A DNA stretch of 64,000 nt, taken from Siphonodentalium dalli (lineage: Eukaryota > Mollusca > Scaphopoda > Gadilida > Siphonodentaliidae). Positions 1-13,100 of the stretch are shown here, piece after piece. Each line of letters opens with the position of its first letter. The stretch's first letter is position 1. The translations under genes were made by a program, and so were the position numbers. Location: assembly GCA_032622095.1 (NCBI GenBank), contig CP136065.1:57101949-57165948 (forward strand), written 5' to 3'. The notes under the pieces were generated by a model. That model had not been told where the DNA came from. It ran no database searches and worked only from the letters and a program-made list of their open reading frames with translations.

Positions 1-178
1 AATAAACTGGCAGTACACACCATATTGAAATTAAGCACAGAACACATGTGAGTACCTTGACAACAAACAACATGTTCAAATTAATCGACAGGCTAAGTTG
101 ATAATACAATGTGTTATAACTTCCTCTCTCAAATGATATATAATATGGAACATGTTGTATATAACGTGATCTGGTTAT

Positions 179-644
179 TTAACCCTTTATCCAACAGAAC
201 GGCCCTGTGCCAATGCATTTTCTTATATATGCGAGTCGACCATAGGTCGCCTCGCATATATAAGAGAATGCATTGGCTTAACACATATTAAAAATGATAA
301 AATTGTCAAAGAATGTAGAAAAATATTATAAAAATTGTTAAAAAATGTAAGAAAAAATTATAAAATTGCTAAAGAATGTAAGAAAAAATGGTAAAAAGTG
401 TTAAAAAAAGAATTTTTTTTAGGCCAATGCATTCTCTTATATATGCGAGACGACCTATGGTCGACTCGCATATATAAGAAAATGCATTGGCACAGGGCAT
501 AACTGTAACCATCACAATGTGGTCAATGAACCGGTTCCAATGATATCCATATTTGTATGGTGTTATTGAGACAGACCGAAGATATTTTAGGCTGTTGAAG
601 CTTTATTTGGGCGTTTTTGGCCGGTTTGTTGGGTAAATGGTTAA
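179..644 (+). mobile_element. Family A foldback MITE, copy 1, TTAA-flanked
   Basis: Starts TTAACCCTTTATCCAACA and ends TGTTGGGTAAATGGTTAA, giving about 16-bp terminal inverted repeats bounded by TTAA. Inside are two hairpins (210-276 and 424-490) that are inverted copies of each other, separated by an AT-rich spacer, then a unique stretch 491-630. TTAA plus CCC ends fit piggyBac-type non-autonomous elements; no transposase is present. Sister copies lie at 8934-9312 and 33810-34199. Confidence 0.85.
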
Positions 645-731
645 ATAGACAAAGAAACATATATAGGCCAAGGTAATTGAGCCCTGGCATTGTGGCTGGA
701 TAATATTAGGGCCAATAATAACCCTCATAAA

Positions 732-1080
732 ACTAGAGGTGTGACTGTCCCAATGTGACTAAGGATACCCCCCTGTTTTTAAAATACTAATATGCTTCAC
801 ATGTCAGTAAACATTTAGTTAAAATAATAAAACAACAGTTCCCATTGCAGGTGTACAACCCTAACCCTAATCTTAAACCTATTGACCAAAAAATGTAGGA
901 ATAAAAGCTTGGACAAAATTATGCATGTTGAAAAAGGGGAATAACTCCACACAAAAAAGTCGGACAGACATCATAATCGCAGGTGCACAGGTTCCCATGG
1001 TACCGGTACTAAATATCAGTGCCAAGATTAAAAAACATTGACCGAAAAATGTAGGAATAAAAGCTCTGACAAAATATAAC
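732..1080 (+). repeat. AGAGGTGTGACTGTCCC repeat, left copy, overlapping tandem units
   Basis: Begins with ACTAGAGGTGTGACTGTCCC and a small GTCCC/GGGAC hairpin (imperfect here: CAATGTGAC), then runs into units carrying GACAGAC, CATAATCGCAGGTGCACAGG, TTCCCATGGTAC and GACAAAATTATGCATG. The same start and units recur in direct orientation at 63105-63655, 62 kb away, and single units occur at 14650-14725 and 17265-17400. Non-coding dispersed repeat; short open frames across it are shadows. Confidence 0.7.
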
Positions 1081-1094
1081 AAGTGTTTACTCAC

Positions 1095-1178
1095 AACACT
1101 GGAAGCACCTGGGGCTGAGAATATTTCAAAAGGTTGGTCTTCAGGCACTGTCTCCAAACATTCTCCCTTATCTCTTGG
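1095..1178 (-). CDS. FAM13A: FAM13-like exon 23 (last exon in window, tentative)
   Basis: An 84-nt open segment, phase 0 on both sides, between a TTTCTAG acceptor (1179-1185) and a GTGAGT donor (1089-1094). It encodes 28 residues beginning PRDKGECLETVPEDQPFEIF. Acidic and proline-containing content fits the linker after the YDRYR helix in FAM13 proteins, but that part is poorly conserved, so support is mainly splice sites, phase and coding look. If real, the protein continues past the window. Confidence 0.55.
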
Positions 1179-4100
1179 CTAGAAAGGAATGATACAACAT
1201 TAGTTCTTGACCCTGATTGTCTTCATATTGATCATCATTAAAGGGATACTGTACTCAAATGTTGTTGATGGTTTCAATAGTCTCTGAGTCGTAGAATAAG
1301 GTAACCAGATTTCCATTATTTGAAAGTCAGTACGAAGTAATGTTATGGATGGCAGATTAGCCGGAATGCGAAAATACATATTGTTGTTTTGAAGTAATTT
1401 TTGTACAGTTTCAAGCAAATGTATCAAATAAATGTTAAATTATATGCATGCTATTCCCATAGTAGTGATTTAAGTTATTGTATAGTTGCTAGTCAGTGAG
1501 TGGCTTGAGTTTACCAACATCATTTTTTACACGATGATTTGTGCCACGCATTGCCCAATCCACTATCCGTCAATTAATTTGATTATGTCTTGTACACGGA
1601 AATTCACGGCTGGTGACTGGCCTTATTCCCTACCCAAGAAATACTTCATACCGAGTAAAAAACGCACATTCGTCTCTGACATCAACTCAAACCATTAATA
1701 TGGAAGGTCAGTGTCAGCATGAGGACACCTTGCGGTGCTTATTAGTTTCATGTGACTACAAAGTCCCTCCGACAAAATAAATACGTCTCATGAACACAAA
1801 TCAGAAATGGATCATACCAAAAGTGATTGAAGTAAGCACACCCGGTGCTCCCGTTTTTCAATCAAATCTGCTAATTTGTACTGTGACTTTACTTGTACCT
1901 GAACATACTTTATTTATGGTGTATAAAAAGTGAGGTATAACTCAACTAATGTCCTATTCTGAAGCGCGTTCTGATAATCGGTCACTGCACAATGTTCACT
2001 GTTAAGTAACATTTACGCCGGTTTTGATACGTCAGGTATAAGGATGTGACTGTGGCATCTTCACCCCATTGGAGCCTAAAAACATCTCAAAAATGCTGCA
2101 TGGTCAGTTTTCCTGCCAAAATATTCCCATACAAAGTCTGGAATTTCTAATAATAATGTCGCATTTTGGTCAATTGCAAAGTATAAATATCAAAGAGTAG
2201 TGTCTTCACCCCCTTTTGAACCTCAAACATGTCAGAAATTCCATGTGGTCAGCATTCATGCCATAACCATCACAGGAAAAGTTAAGAATTTTTAGAAATA
2301 ATTACGCATTCAAATTTGCATCACTTTAAAGGTACTCAATCCGATTAAGCACCCCTAAATTACTATTTCTTTGGCTTCGGGGGTAAAAAATATTTGATTC
2401 GAGTCGAGGAATCCACCCTTCAAAGCTCAGAGTGATCAGATATCGATTTTTGAAGTTTGTTAAATTTTGGAGATGTGGTCCACTTGCTCGAGCTCAAACA
2501 GACAAATTGCGAGTGTAAGATGGATAGAGTTATCCATAAGTCTAGTGAAAATTGGCGGGCGAAACCCAAATTTGAACTTGGCTTGTATTTTGTGCTACTG
2601 AACCCACATATCAAATTTCAATCCATTCAGTTGAGATTATCTAAAGTTATCATCTGGAAAGCGAACGGACAGACAGATAGACACAGACCAATAACATAAT
2701 ACGTGTTTTTTTAATAATGGGCGTATAAAAATGAGTTGATATATTACAACAAATAGACATGCAATTTACACTTACAGATAAAGGCTTTGCCAGTATCCTT
2801 TTTATGCTTCGGTACCTATCATACAAAGGCCTCATTACGTCTTTCTCATGCTTGGATTTCTGAAAATATTTATGGAAAATTCATAATACAATATCAAATG
2901 AAATTAGTTTTGACTGCACTGCAGAAATTATATATCGAAATGAATGACATCAAGTAGTAAAATGAGATATAAGTGTGCAGTGAAGAGATATTAACACAAA
3001 AGAAGACAAGTTTCTTTCTCATGGATTATAATATTAGTTGATTTCTAATATAATGCATAAAAGCAACGGCATCATAGCAAACTGTGATCTTAAAATATTG
3101 AAATTTCTTACAATTAAACTTTCAACTTTGGAAAAACTGGTGTTAAGACTTTGAAAGGCGACAAACATGATGTGAAAAATAGGACATCAGTCTGAATACA
3201 TGATAAATCAATTCGTTATTTAATTTACCTCATGCTCAGCAAATTAAAAGCCACCTGGAAATACTGTTTTCCAATAAAAGGGGCAATAATGTAGAAAGTG
3301 GCAATATTGTTATATTACAGATAGAGCAAACATCTTTTCAAAATATCCTTTGAGAATTCAACTAGGTTTACAAAGAGAAATGTTCCTGTGCAAATTTAGA
3401 GAATTAGAGTTAGGTTCACCCCAAAAATGTTGAAAGTGCAATAGAGCACAGCAGAGAAAGTTGACACTCAAGATAGTTTGTACTGTACGCTGGGTACCAT
3501 TTCAATTTGACCTGGATATAGTGCGTCATTTTTAGAATGAGGTCCCCAGAGGGTGAATTTAGTGATGCTACCCTGCCTAGTGGGCTAGGCATCACCAAAT
3601 TCACCCACTGGAGACCTCCAGGCAAAACAACTGATCATATGACACAACCTTAACCCTTTCTTGACTGGTGCTTCCTGAATTCTTGCAAAAACCCTGTGCC
3701 AATGCATTCTCTCATATATGCGAGTCTCCCATAGGGCATATAAGGGAATTCATTGGCCTAACAATATTTACCTTGATCTTGTAAGCCAATGCAAACTCCT
3801 ATATATGTGAGGCTCCCTATGGGAGACTCGCATAGAAAACAGAATGCACTGGCACAGGATCTCAAATGCTGCGCCAGCACAGCTCCCATCATGAAAGGTT
3901 TAATATTATAATCACTCAATAGTTGCAATACTGCATGACATGAGTTTATAACTTACAGGTCTGCCATGGATTTTCTCAAAGAACAGCAGAGCTTTCTGTA
4001 CGGCTATCTTCTCATCCTTCACTTCTTCTCGTTCCATTTTCTGTAAATCATAGTATAAATCATCAGGGTTTCCGCTGGGGGTCGGGTAAGGGGCCAGTAG

Positions 4101-7100
4101 CTGCTAAGGGGAAAAACATAGTAAATAATTTCAATGTAGGAACACCGATTTATCTAAATGTACTTTCGCCATATAGGTCTATAATCTAGAAGTGTAAGAT
4201 ATTGTAATTGGCAGATCGTATTACCTGCATATATTTTCTACCAAAGTTGTCAAGCTCTCAAACCCTCTAACTTCAAAATACGATGGGAGTCTATTAATAA
4301 ATAATCCACAGACTCTCTGTGTACCCATTCAAATGATCAGAACTTATTTACTGATGCGTAACAACAGGGAATTTCGGAATATAGGGGCAAAAACAGTGAA
4401 TAATGCCTTAATGTTAACACATCGGTAACCCACCCTGATATCTGAATTTAAACCTAAATTATGCTAGAACCTGTGCAAAAATATAAAGTGGAATGCATTT
4501 TGCGACATAAACATAGAGACATTCGCCAGGTTTGTACCTAACTGTAACATAACTAGCTTAACTCCAAAGAGATGTATTCTGGTGATATGGCCACCATGTC
4601 TGTTCCGGTACTCACTTACTGTGCTAATGCGTTCAGTGTCTGTATTCTCGTATAGATATCAAATAAAGTTGTCCTCTAAAATTCCTTGAGAGAAGTTTTA
4701 TACATCTCTATACTTTTATACACGATATGTGTCCTGCGGAATGGTATCATGGGAAATCTGGGCTGGGGGAATCGGACCTTAAAAATTGAAACCAACTGGT
4801 GATTCAAAAGGGGAAAACTTGGCTAGGGGAACGGGCTGTTGATGGGGATCCCATGCCAGTATAGCGGAAACTCTGAAATCATACTCCTATGCAATGCTAC
4901 TTGTGGTTCATAACTTAACTACAGAACATGTGAAACCATCGAGATATTATTAAAATATCCCCTCACACCTGCATCCACAAGGAATTCCAGAACCCATGGC
5001 ATAATTGTACTTATTGTAGTGTCTAAAACGAAAGTCAACAAAACACTCAATTGAATGAAAGATCTAGGTTCAGCTAAAAATATAGCAAGGAAACTGATAA
5101 TACTCTTGTTTTTATTAATGATGCACATTTAACTTTTTTGTGAAATTTTCAACAATAAATGATACAGATGAGGATTAAAGAGGCATTAAAACTGGCTCTT
5201 TTAACACACAAAAATATTCAGGAGAAATATGATATCACTAAAATTACTGCTTCCTGCGTCGAACGAAGAATCAAAGACTGGGTAAGCCAATAACCAACAA
5301 AAAAACAACTTTTCTGACTTAATTAAGCTTGCTCACAATATTGTTGATACTCTGCAGGAGTGTCTGAGAATAAAAAATAAAATTTGATAACTGTTCATCT
5401 ATTGGTACCTCAACATCATCGTATCTGCGGCATTCCTTCCTCTGTTCACGCAGTTTCTTCATGATTGTTTGTAGGGTGTGTTCTATTGACTCAGGCCGAC
5501 TCTGAATTACGTCGGGAGGATCTGATCGTTCACCAGTTGATGAAGTACCACTGCCGTGCCGACTTCTGTTACTTATTTCTTCTTCCTCCTTCAATTCTAT
5601 AATCAAAGTGAATTCATGACAGGAGCTGCGCTGGTGCAGCATTAAAGACCCTGTGCCAATGCAGTCTCTTACATATGCAAGTCGACCATAGGTTGCCTTG
5701 CATATATTAGAGAATGCAATGGCCTATTTATATAAAAAAAATTCACATTCTTTAACAATTTTTATCATTTTTTTTTATAATTTGCTCTTATTACATTCCA
5801 TAACAATTTTAAATATTTTTTCTTATATTCTTTAAATAAAAAATTTATAATTTTTTTTACATTTTTAAAGAATTTTATAATTTTTAATCATTTTTTATTA
5901 CTTTCTTTAACAATTTTTATCATTTTTTCTTACATTCTTTAACAATATTTATCATTATTTCTGACATTCTTTAACAATTTTTTTTATCATTTTTCCCCCC
6001 TTTTTTCTTACTTTCTTTAACAATTATGGTCGACTCGCATATATAAGAGAATGCATTGGCACAGGGTTCGCAAAAAATTCACAACGCTCCTGTCGTGAAA
6101 GGGTTAAATTACAGGAGTATACAACTAAATGGTCTAGGTCCTGCAAATTCAATTTGAAGGGTTCTCATGTCCGTGTGCATGGTCTCGAAACCCCGTACAT
6201 TGTCCAGAAACCCTGTGGGCAATCTTTTTATTTGAGTTCCTAGCTGTCGGGGGAAAGTTTTAATTGGTACAAAATAATTACACTACGTTTTTTATACAAA
6301 CATTCCCGGAATTGAGATTGAACAGATCTGCTTCCCAGTTGAGATTTCCGATTCATTATTGTAATTGGTAACTATATTCAGACATTTGTTAAACAGCTGA
6401 TTATTTAAGTGCAATTTTATTGCACTTTCATTACAAAAAATATATATTTCGCAATTGGTGTATGTATGTCTGCTTTGACCAACAAGATACTGGCTCAAAT
6501 AAACATCCGTTTCATTTTCAAAGAAAACATGGCACGCCCATGAAAACCACTGCCGTCTTCTGTTTTATCCAATTTTGGTCACATAGAAACGACTTGAAAA
6601 TAAAGATAATTATTTGATATCAATATGATATAAAACATTGAATATGTTTAATATTTTAACATCACAGTAGTGGGATTAAACTATTATTAACCCTTTCATG
6701 AATGGAGCTTCCTAAAATAAGCGAAAACCCTGTGCCAATTCATGTTTCTTATATATGCGAGTCTCCCATAGGAAGCCTCGCATATATAAGAGAATACATT
6801 GGCCTAATAATATTTACATTGACCTTGTAAGCCAGTGCATTCGCTTATATATGCCAGGCTCCCTATGCGACACTCACACATATAAGAGAACACATTGCCA
6901 CAGGATCTTTAATGCTGCACCAGCACAGCTCCCATCATCAAAGGGTTAACATGGGCAATATAGTTGTTCATTGAACCAGCTGGTTAAGAAAATAATAAAT
7001 AACAACAAAAATCAACCGACCAACAGACCCTATTTTTTTTGTCTGAGTTATAGCAAACAAACCTATATCTTTTAAGACCTTATTATAATCACATGTACTT

Positions 7101-10100
7101 CAACCTGTGATCACTAACCAAATCAGGTGCCTGATTACCATATTTTAAATGCATCTGAGATGTAGTGACTACTTACTTTTCAACTCTTTCTTGGTCTTTG
7201 ATAATTCACCCATATACCTCTTGATTTCTGGCCGCGAAACTCGGTCAATTTGAGCTGGCTGTAAATACAATGAATATAAATCAGCTGTGGAATGCATGTC
7301 CTTGAATAAGGTGTCATAAAGGTAGTCAGATAAGGGCAACAAGATCATTGCTAGGGCATTGCAAAATACGCCCGTGGTAATTCCAATAAAGGGCCATTCA
7401 GTCGGAACCCAAATTCGAAGTTGACCTGTATTTTGGGCCAGTAAACTCAGGTACCAAATTTCATTCCATTCAGTCAGACTTACTAAAGTTATCATCCGGA
7501 AACGAAAATTGAGTGTAAATTCCAACAAAAAGGGCCATAACTCTAATGAAAATTGGTGGGCGGAACCCAAATTTTAACTTGACCTGTATTTTGTGCCAGT
7601 AAACCCACATACCTAATATCATCCCATTCAGTTGAGACTATCTAAAGTTATCATCAGAAACCAAAATTGAAATGACAGACATGACAGATGAAAGGACAGA
7701 CAAATAACATAATATATCCAATTAAAAAAAAAAACCAGGCATATCAAAAAGAATATATTGTATCACTGGCAATTCTGAATGAACGTGCACAGGCAGAAAT
7801 TTGCATATGCTACGAAATGTTTCCTCGGCTAAAAAGCCTAGAATCCACATAGTTGCATACTCTACGGTATAACTTCAGTTTACAATTGGAACTTAGTCCA
7901 TTATCATGTCAAACGTGGGTTAGATCTGGTTTAAAATTGAGGATTATCGAGATAATCATTGTGCAGTTATCTCAGTAGTCCTCGGCATTCAACAATAAAT
8001 ATTTACTGTCTGCAGACTCCACAGTGCAACATTAAGGCAATGTTGCCAGCAATTGTTTCAATTTTGCACAAAACATCAGCAGGCTCTGAAATTTGCCTTG
8101 GCTAAAAAATAGCAGACAAAATTTCTTTCTTCAATTCATGGCACGATTATTCAAAGTAAGCAAGCGGTAATTCAAACAAACAAATGAACTGATTTTGGGT
8201 GAAATTTAAGCTTTATGGCTAAATTGTTAAATATTAAAGTTTTGTTATGCTATATGGTATTATTTGAGTTTAAAGTGAGTGAATAGAAAGTTTACAACTA
8301 TGAAAAATCTCCCGAATTTGAACTAGATTACCCAAATTCTGAAGTTCAATCTCACAAAATTGGTCTACCAGAAGTTGTGTCCATTGCTGAGTCCAAATCC
8401 GACAAGAAATTTACTTAATGCCTGAAAATTATCTCTTTTTCTGATTTTGTGTTTATTTGTATTGAGATGCATGATCACATATTTATTTCATTTAAAATCT
8501 GACAACCAACCTGAACCAACAACATATAAATTTTGTTTTGCCTAAACCTATAATGTGAAACAATGAAGTCAATGTATGACTGTAACCTACATTTTCAATA
8601 GACAAGCCAGAATTTCTATGTCTCGAGGAATTAAATTGCTCTGATGAAATAGTCACCCAAGAAATTTAGATTGGTTTCAAAATAAGGAATGTTGAAATTT
8701 TTAAAGATAATTAACAGAAAATATACTATACTGCAGATAAAAGGTTGCAATACCTTATGTCTCAACAAAACACCAATTATTGGTAACCCACTGGGTAACT
8801 ATGATTAAAATTCTTACCTTGAAACCACACTCATCCTCAAAATCTTGATCAAATTGCTTGAGCCTTTTCTTGAGAACTAGAGAAATAAAAGGAATATAAT
8901 CCTATTAAAACAGTCTTCATACCATCACCAGAATTAAACCTTTACCCAACAGAACGGCCCTGTGCCAATGCATTCTCTTATATATGCGAGTCGACCATAG
9001 GTCGCCTCGCATATATAAGAGAATGCATTGGCTTAACACATTAAAAATTATAAAATTGTTAAAGAATGTAAGAAAAAATGGTAAAAAAAGATTTTTTTAG
9101 GCCAATGCATTCTCTTATATATGCGAGGCGACCTATGGTCGACTCGCATATATAAGAGAATGCATTGGCACAGGGCATAACTGTAACTATCACAATGTGG
9201 TCAAGGAGCCGGTTCCAATGATATCCATATTTGTATGGTTCTATTGAGACAGACCGAAGATATTTTAGGCTGTTGAAACTTTATTTGGCCGGTTTGTTGG
9301 GTAAAGGGTTAAACAAGTTTCTTCTGAGAAGGCACAAAATTTCAATAAATTGATATGAAGTTAATATTCTTCATGCCTAGAGAATGTTCAAATAGTAACT
9401 CCAAAAATATACGGTGGCGATACATCACTTACAGGCAAAAAAAATAGACAATGGCATTCAATAGCGTAATATAACTAAGTAGCTCTTGATGACTAAGAGA
9501 GATGTGATAATTTTAGATAAATGTAATCAGGTGATGTAGAATTTGGGCTATATCTGTTTGGGCGACCACTAAGAAATTCCGGGGGTTGAAGACAGTGATA
9601 GGTTGTGCATTGGGGAGCGTGTTTGCCCCAAAAAATGTTAAATGACTCAAAAAATATCACCAGTGGCCCAAATATGGCCTATGTTCAATGTAACCATCTC
9701 CCTTTACGATGTCGAGACATGCATGCAGAGCAGCAAGGAAGTCGACAAAAACAGTACCCAGATAAAAGTAGAAACAAAGTACACCTCGCTTGCTACAGGC
9801 TTTGTCATTTTCTCAACGTGGGTGTCTAGGATTTCAAACACCTGACGGCTTTGTCCATTAGTAAACAAAACCAGAACAAATATCATGTTATATCGTTTAC
9901 ATTCCTAAAAAATAAATGTCTTTATCAAATAGTCCGAAAAGTATTGAAAATGGCCCAAGTATTGACCCAACAATTTTATGGTCAAGCATGGATACTTGCA
10001 TCGGGTCCAATCTATCATGTCAGTGATCCAAAGTGAATGCATGCAAAGTCTCATGTACCATGAATATTGGCTGAGATTAAAGCATTACATACTTAAGTGA

Positions 10101-13100
10101 GATTGCAATTTCACCAATACATCGACCTAAACAAAAATAGGGCCCCTGGTTAGAGTTGGAGAATGATCTTGTCAATATTTTTGTTCACAACTCTGTCCGA
10201 TGCAAGAGTCAATGGTATCAGAGCTATCATTCTCAATAGATAGAGCATCTTAGAAAATATATTATTATTATTATAGCACATACTCTGTATTTTCTTCATG
10301 CACTGCATCATTTTCTGGCCAATTTCGTCATCAGCAGGAACAGAGCTGGAAAAAAATGAGTTGATATTTGTTCAAGTTATCGTGTTATCATGATCAAAAT
10401 TAAAGAAATGAACTAAGGGTCGCAACTCTGCCCAAAGTAGGCGGACCTGTAGGCTGTTTTTTTTAACTCAATCAAGACAATGTTGAAGAAGTCTCATATA
10501 CTGAATATAAACAAATCAGTTGATATTTGTTAGCGGGCTATTGCTATCTGAGAAAGCCCCTTCCCCCCCCCCCCCCCAAAAAATATTAATTGAAAAAATT
10601 GGATGGAGATATCAAGTGAACTGTGGGGTGATAAGCGCTTTGAGATACACCAGGGATGAAGCGCTATATAAATGCTATATATTATTATTATTATAACTGT
10701 GTAATAAAGATGTAATCATGACAAATTTAATTTAGATCTGTTGAACCATAGCTGAGATATCTGCATGGACGGAAAAAAACCCAGAATTTCCAGATAAACA
10801 AAGGATAACTGTAAAATGGGAAAACACAATGTCATTTCCCCCTCTTTTGTAAACAGTCATGACAGTGAACCTCCATACCAAATTTCATTCACTGATAAAC
10901 ATTAAAATTTACATCAGAATTTATCAAAATTGATGCTAATGTCACATAGGCATACTCAAGTATAGCATATCATTACCCAACCAATGGCTGCAGTGCATCT
11001 GTTGAATCCCTAACTCACCCAATGGACAGATTCTATTTTCAAACACAACATAAGCCCCAGATTATATCTACAACATATCATTCATGCACAATAACAAAAT
11101 CTGTACAATGTTGTTTAAAATAAAATTACACCCTGTGTCTACAAGTACATATAGCAGCACTCTCAAAGTCAGTCTAAAAAATAAAAATAAACTTTCTAAC
11201 GAAGTTTGTAGAGAAACTAAATAAAACTTGTTCACTTGATAATAAAGATAAGTTCCAAAGAAGATCAGGTCTAAGTGAGGTCCCCCAGAGGATGAATTAA
11301 GTGATGCTAGCCCACTGTGTAGGGTAGCGTCACTAAATTCACCCTCTGGGGACCTCATTCTGCAAATGTCCAGCACCATATTTTGAGACCTGCAATAGCT
11401 AGAAGCATCTCTCTAATAAGATAGTCATTGAAATTAATTTTCTAACCTGTGCTTCTGGTATTGCTCTTGTTCGACTATTGGAGATGGTGGGACATCCGTG
11501 TTGCTCGGGAGGCTGAAATTAAATAGAGGTGAAAGTTGATGATAGTAAAAGCATTTGAGAAATTTTAATTTGATATCTATTAATAGTAGCAAATAATTTC
11601 ATTTTTGAAAAATTTCAATCTCTAGAAGACATAAGTTTGACAACTAAAATCTGTAGAAGATAAATCTTCCAGCAATGGACTTCTAGAATTTCCTTATACA
11701 TTAACCAATCATCAGTAGATTGAACAATTCAGTGTAAGACAATTTTAAATACAATCTTCATTAATACTTATATCCAAACCTGCAAATAGTGCGTTTGTCA
11801 TTAACAGAATGAGGACCCAGAGGGTGAATTTAGTTATGTTATCCCACACAGCGGGCTAGGATCACCAAATTAACCCTCAGGGGACCTCATTCTGCATAGG
11901 CCTCATATTCTGGGAAGTATCTAGTCTCAAAATTAACATTGTGTTTAGTTACTTTTTACCTTCTGGAATGTATTTTATATCCCCTAATTGGTGAACATAC
12001 TACCAACTTCAACTGGTGAACTTCAATCTGATCCTAGGTCTCCCATAGCATTTGAGGCCTAAGCAGAATGAGGTTCCCAGAGGGTGAATTTGGTGGCACT
12101 AGCATGCCATTCGGGATAGCGTCACTAAATTCACCCTCTGGGGACCTCATTCTGCAATTGACAGACAACCTATTTCAAGGCTTGCCAATATATCAAAGTC
12201 TCAAATTTCCTTCATACCGAATTGAGACCAAAGCAAAGGCATGACATAATACCTAGCAGTATATCAGCCACATACCAAGTTTTGGGATGATAAAGCAATA
12301 ATAGCTTAACCAACCTTCATTACATTGAGTTCAGCAGAACTAAAGTTATCATCTGGAAATGAAATTTACATGGACAGATATGCCTAATTTTAAAAACAGG
12401 AGAATAAAACTGCTAATTTAAATATTTAATATCGATTAAGGTAGAAATAACTTACTTGGCTTTCTTGTGCATTTTGCTAGCTCTGGGTGATACGACACCG
12501 TGATGCTCATCTTTTTGTTCACTGTGACCATTGTATTTGGATTTTGCTCTTTGATATCCCACAGATTGTCCTTTTTGAGCAAGTATAGCATCTATAATGG
12601 ATACAATAGTAATAAATAATAATTATTATTTTAGACACTCTATATATATTTTTACCTCACACCCTCAGCCGCCCCCGCCCCCCCCCCCCCCCCCCCCCCC
12701 CCCCACTGAGATGGACATCAGAACATTATAGCTACTATTATAAATATGAAACAGGCACATCATCAGTAGCCATGTTAAAACTTTTGATATACCGTATCAT
12801 ACACCACCTTTGTTTCAATCAATAACATTTATCCTGTGAATTAGCCGACACGGATGAGTCCACTGCATTTATACCAATGTGGGCTATTTAAACGGACATG
12901 TCTCATTCGAATCTCAAATTTTGTCTATATAATTTGGAGGGACAGATACAATAGGTCAATAAATATGCGAAATCTTGTTATACCGGCTTCATATGCTCTG
13001 AAAAACACTTGACAAAGTCACAGCCATTTTTCAGCCATTTTATATTTTTCGCCAGAAGTCAGACAAACGCTCCTTCTTTCTACCATATCAGGAATAGACA

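Noticed and set aside
1-1088. Final FAM13 exons with the stop codon
   Set aside because: I looked on the minus strand for acceptor plus in-phase open segment matching the family's last helix and found none; the gene most likely continues outside the window.
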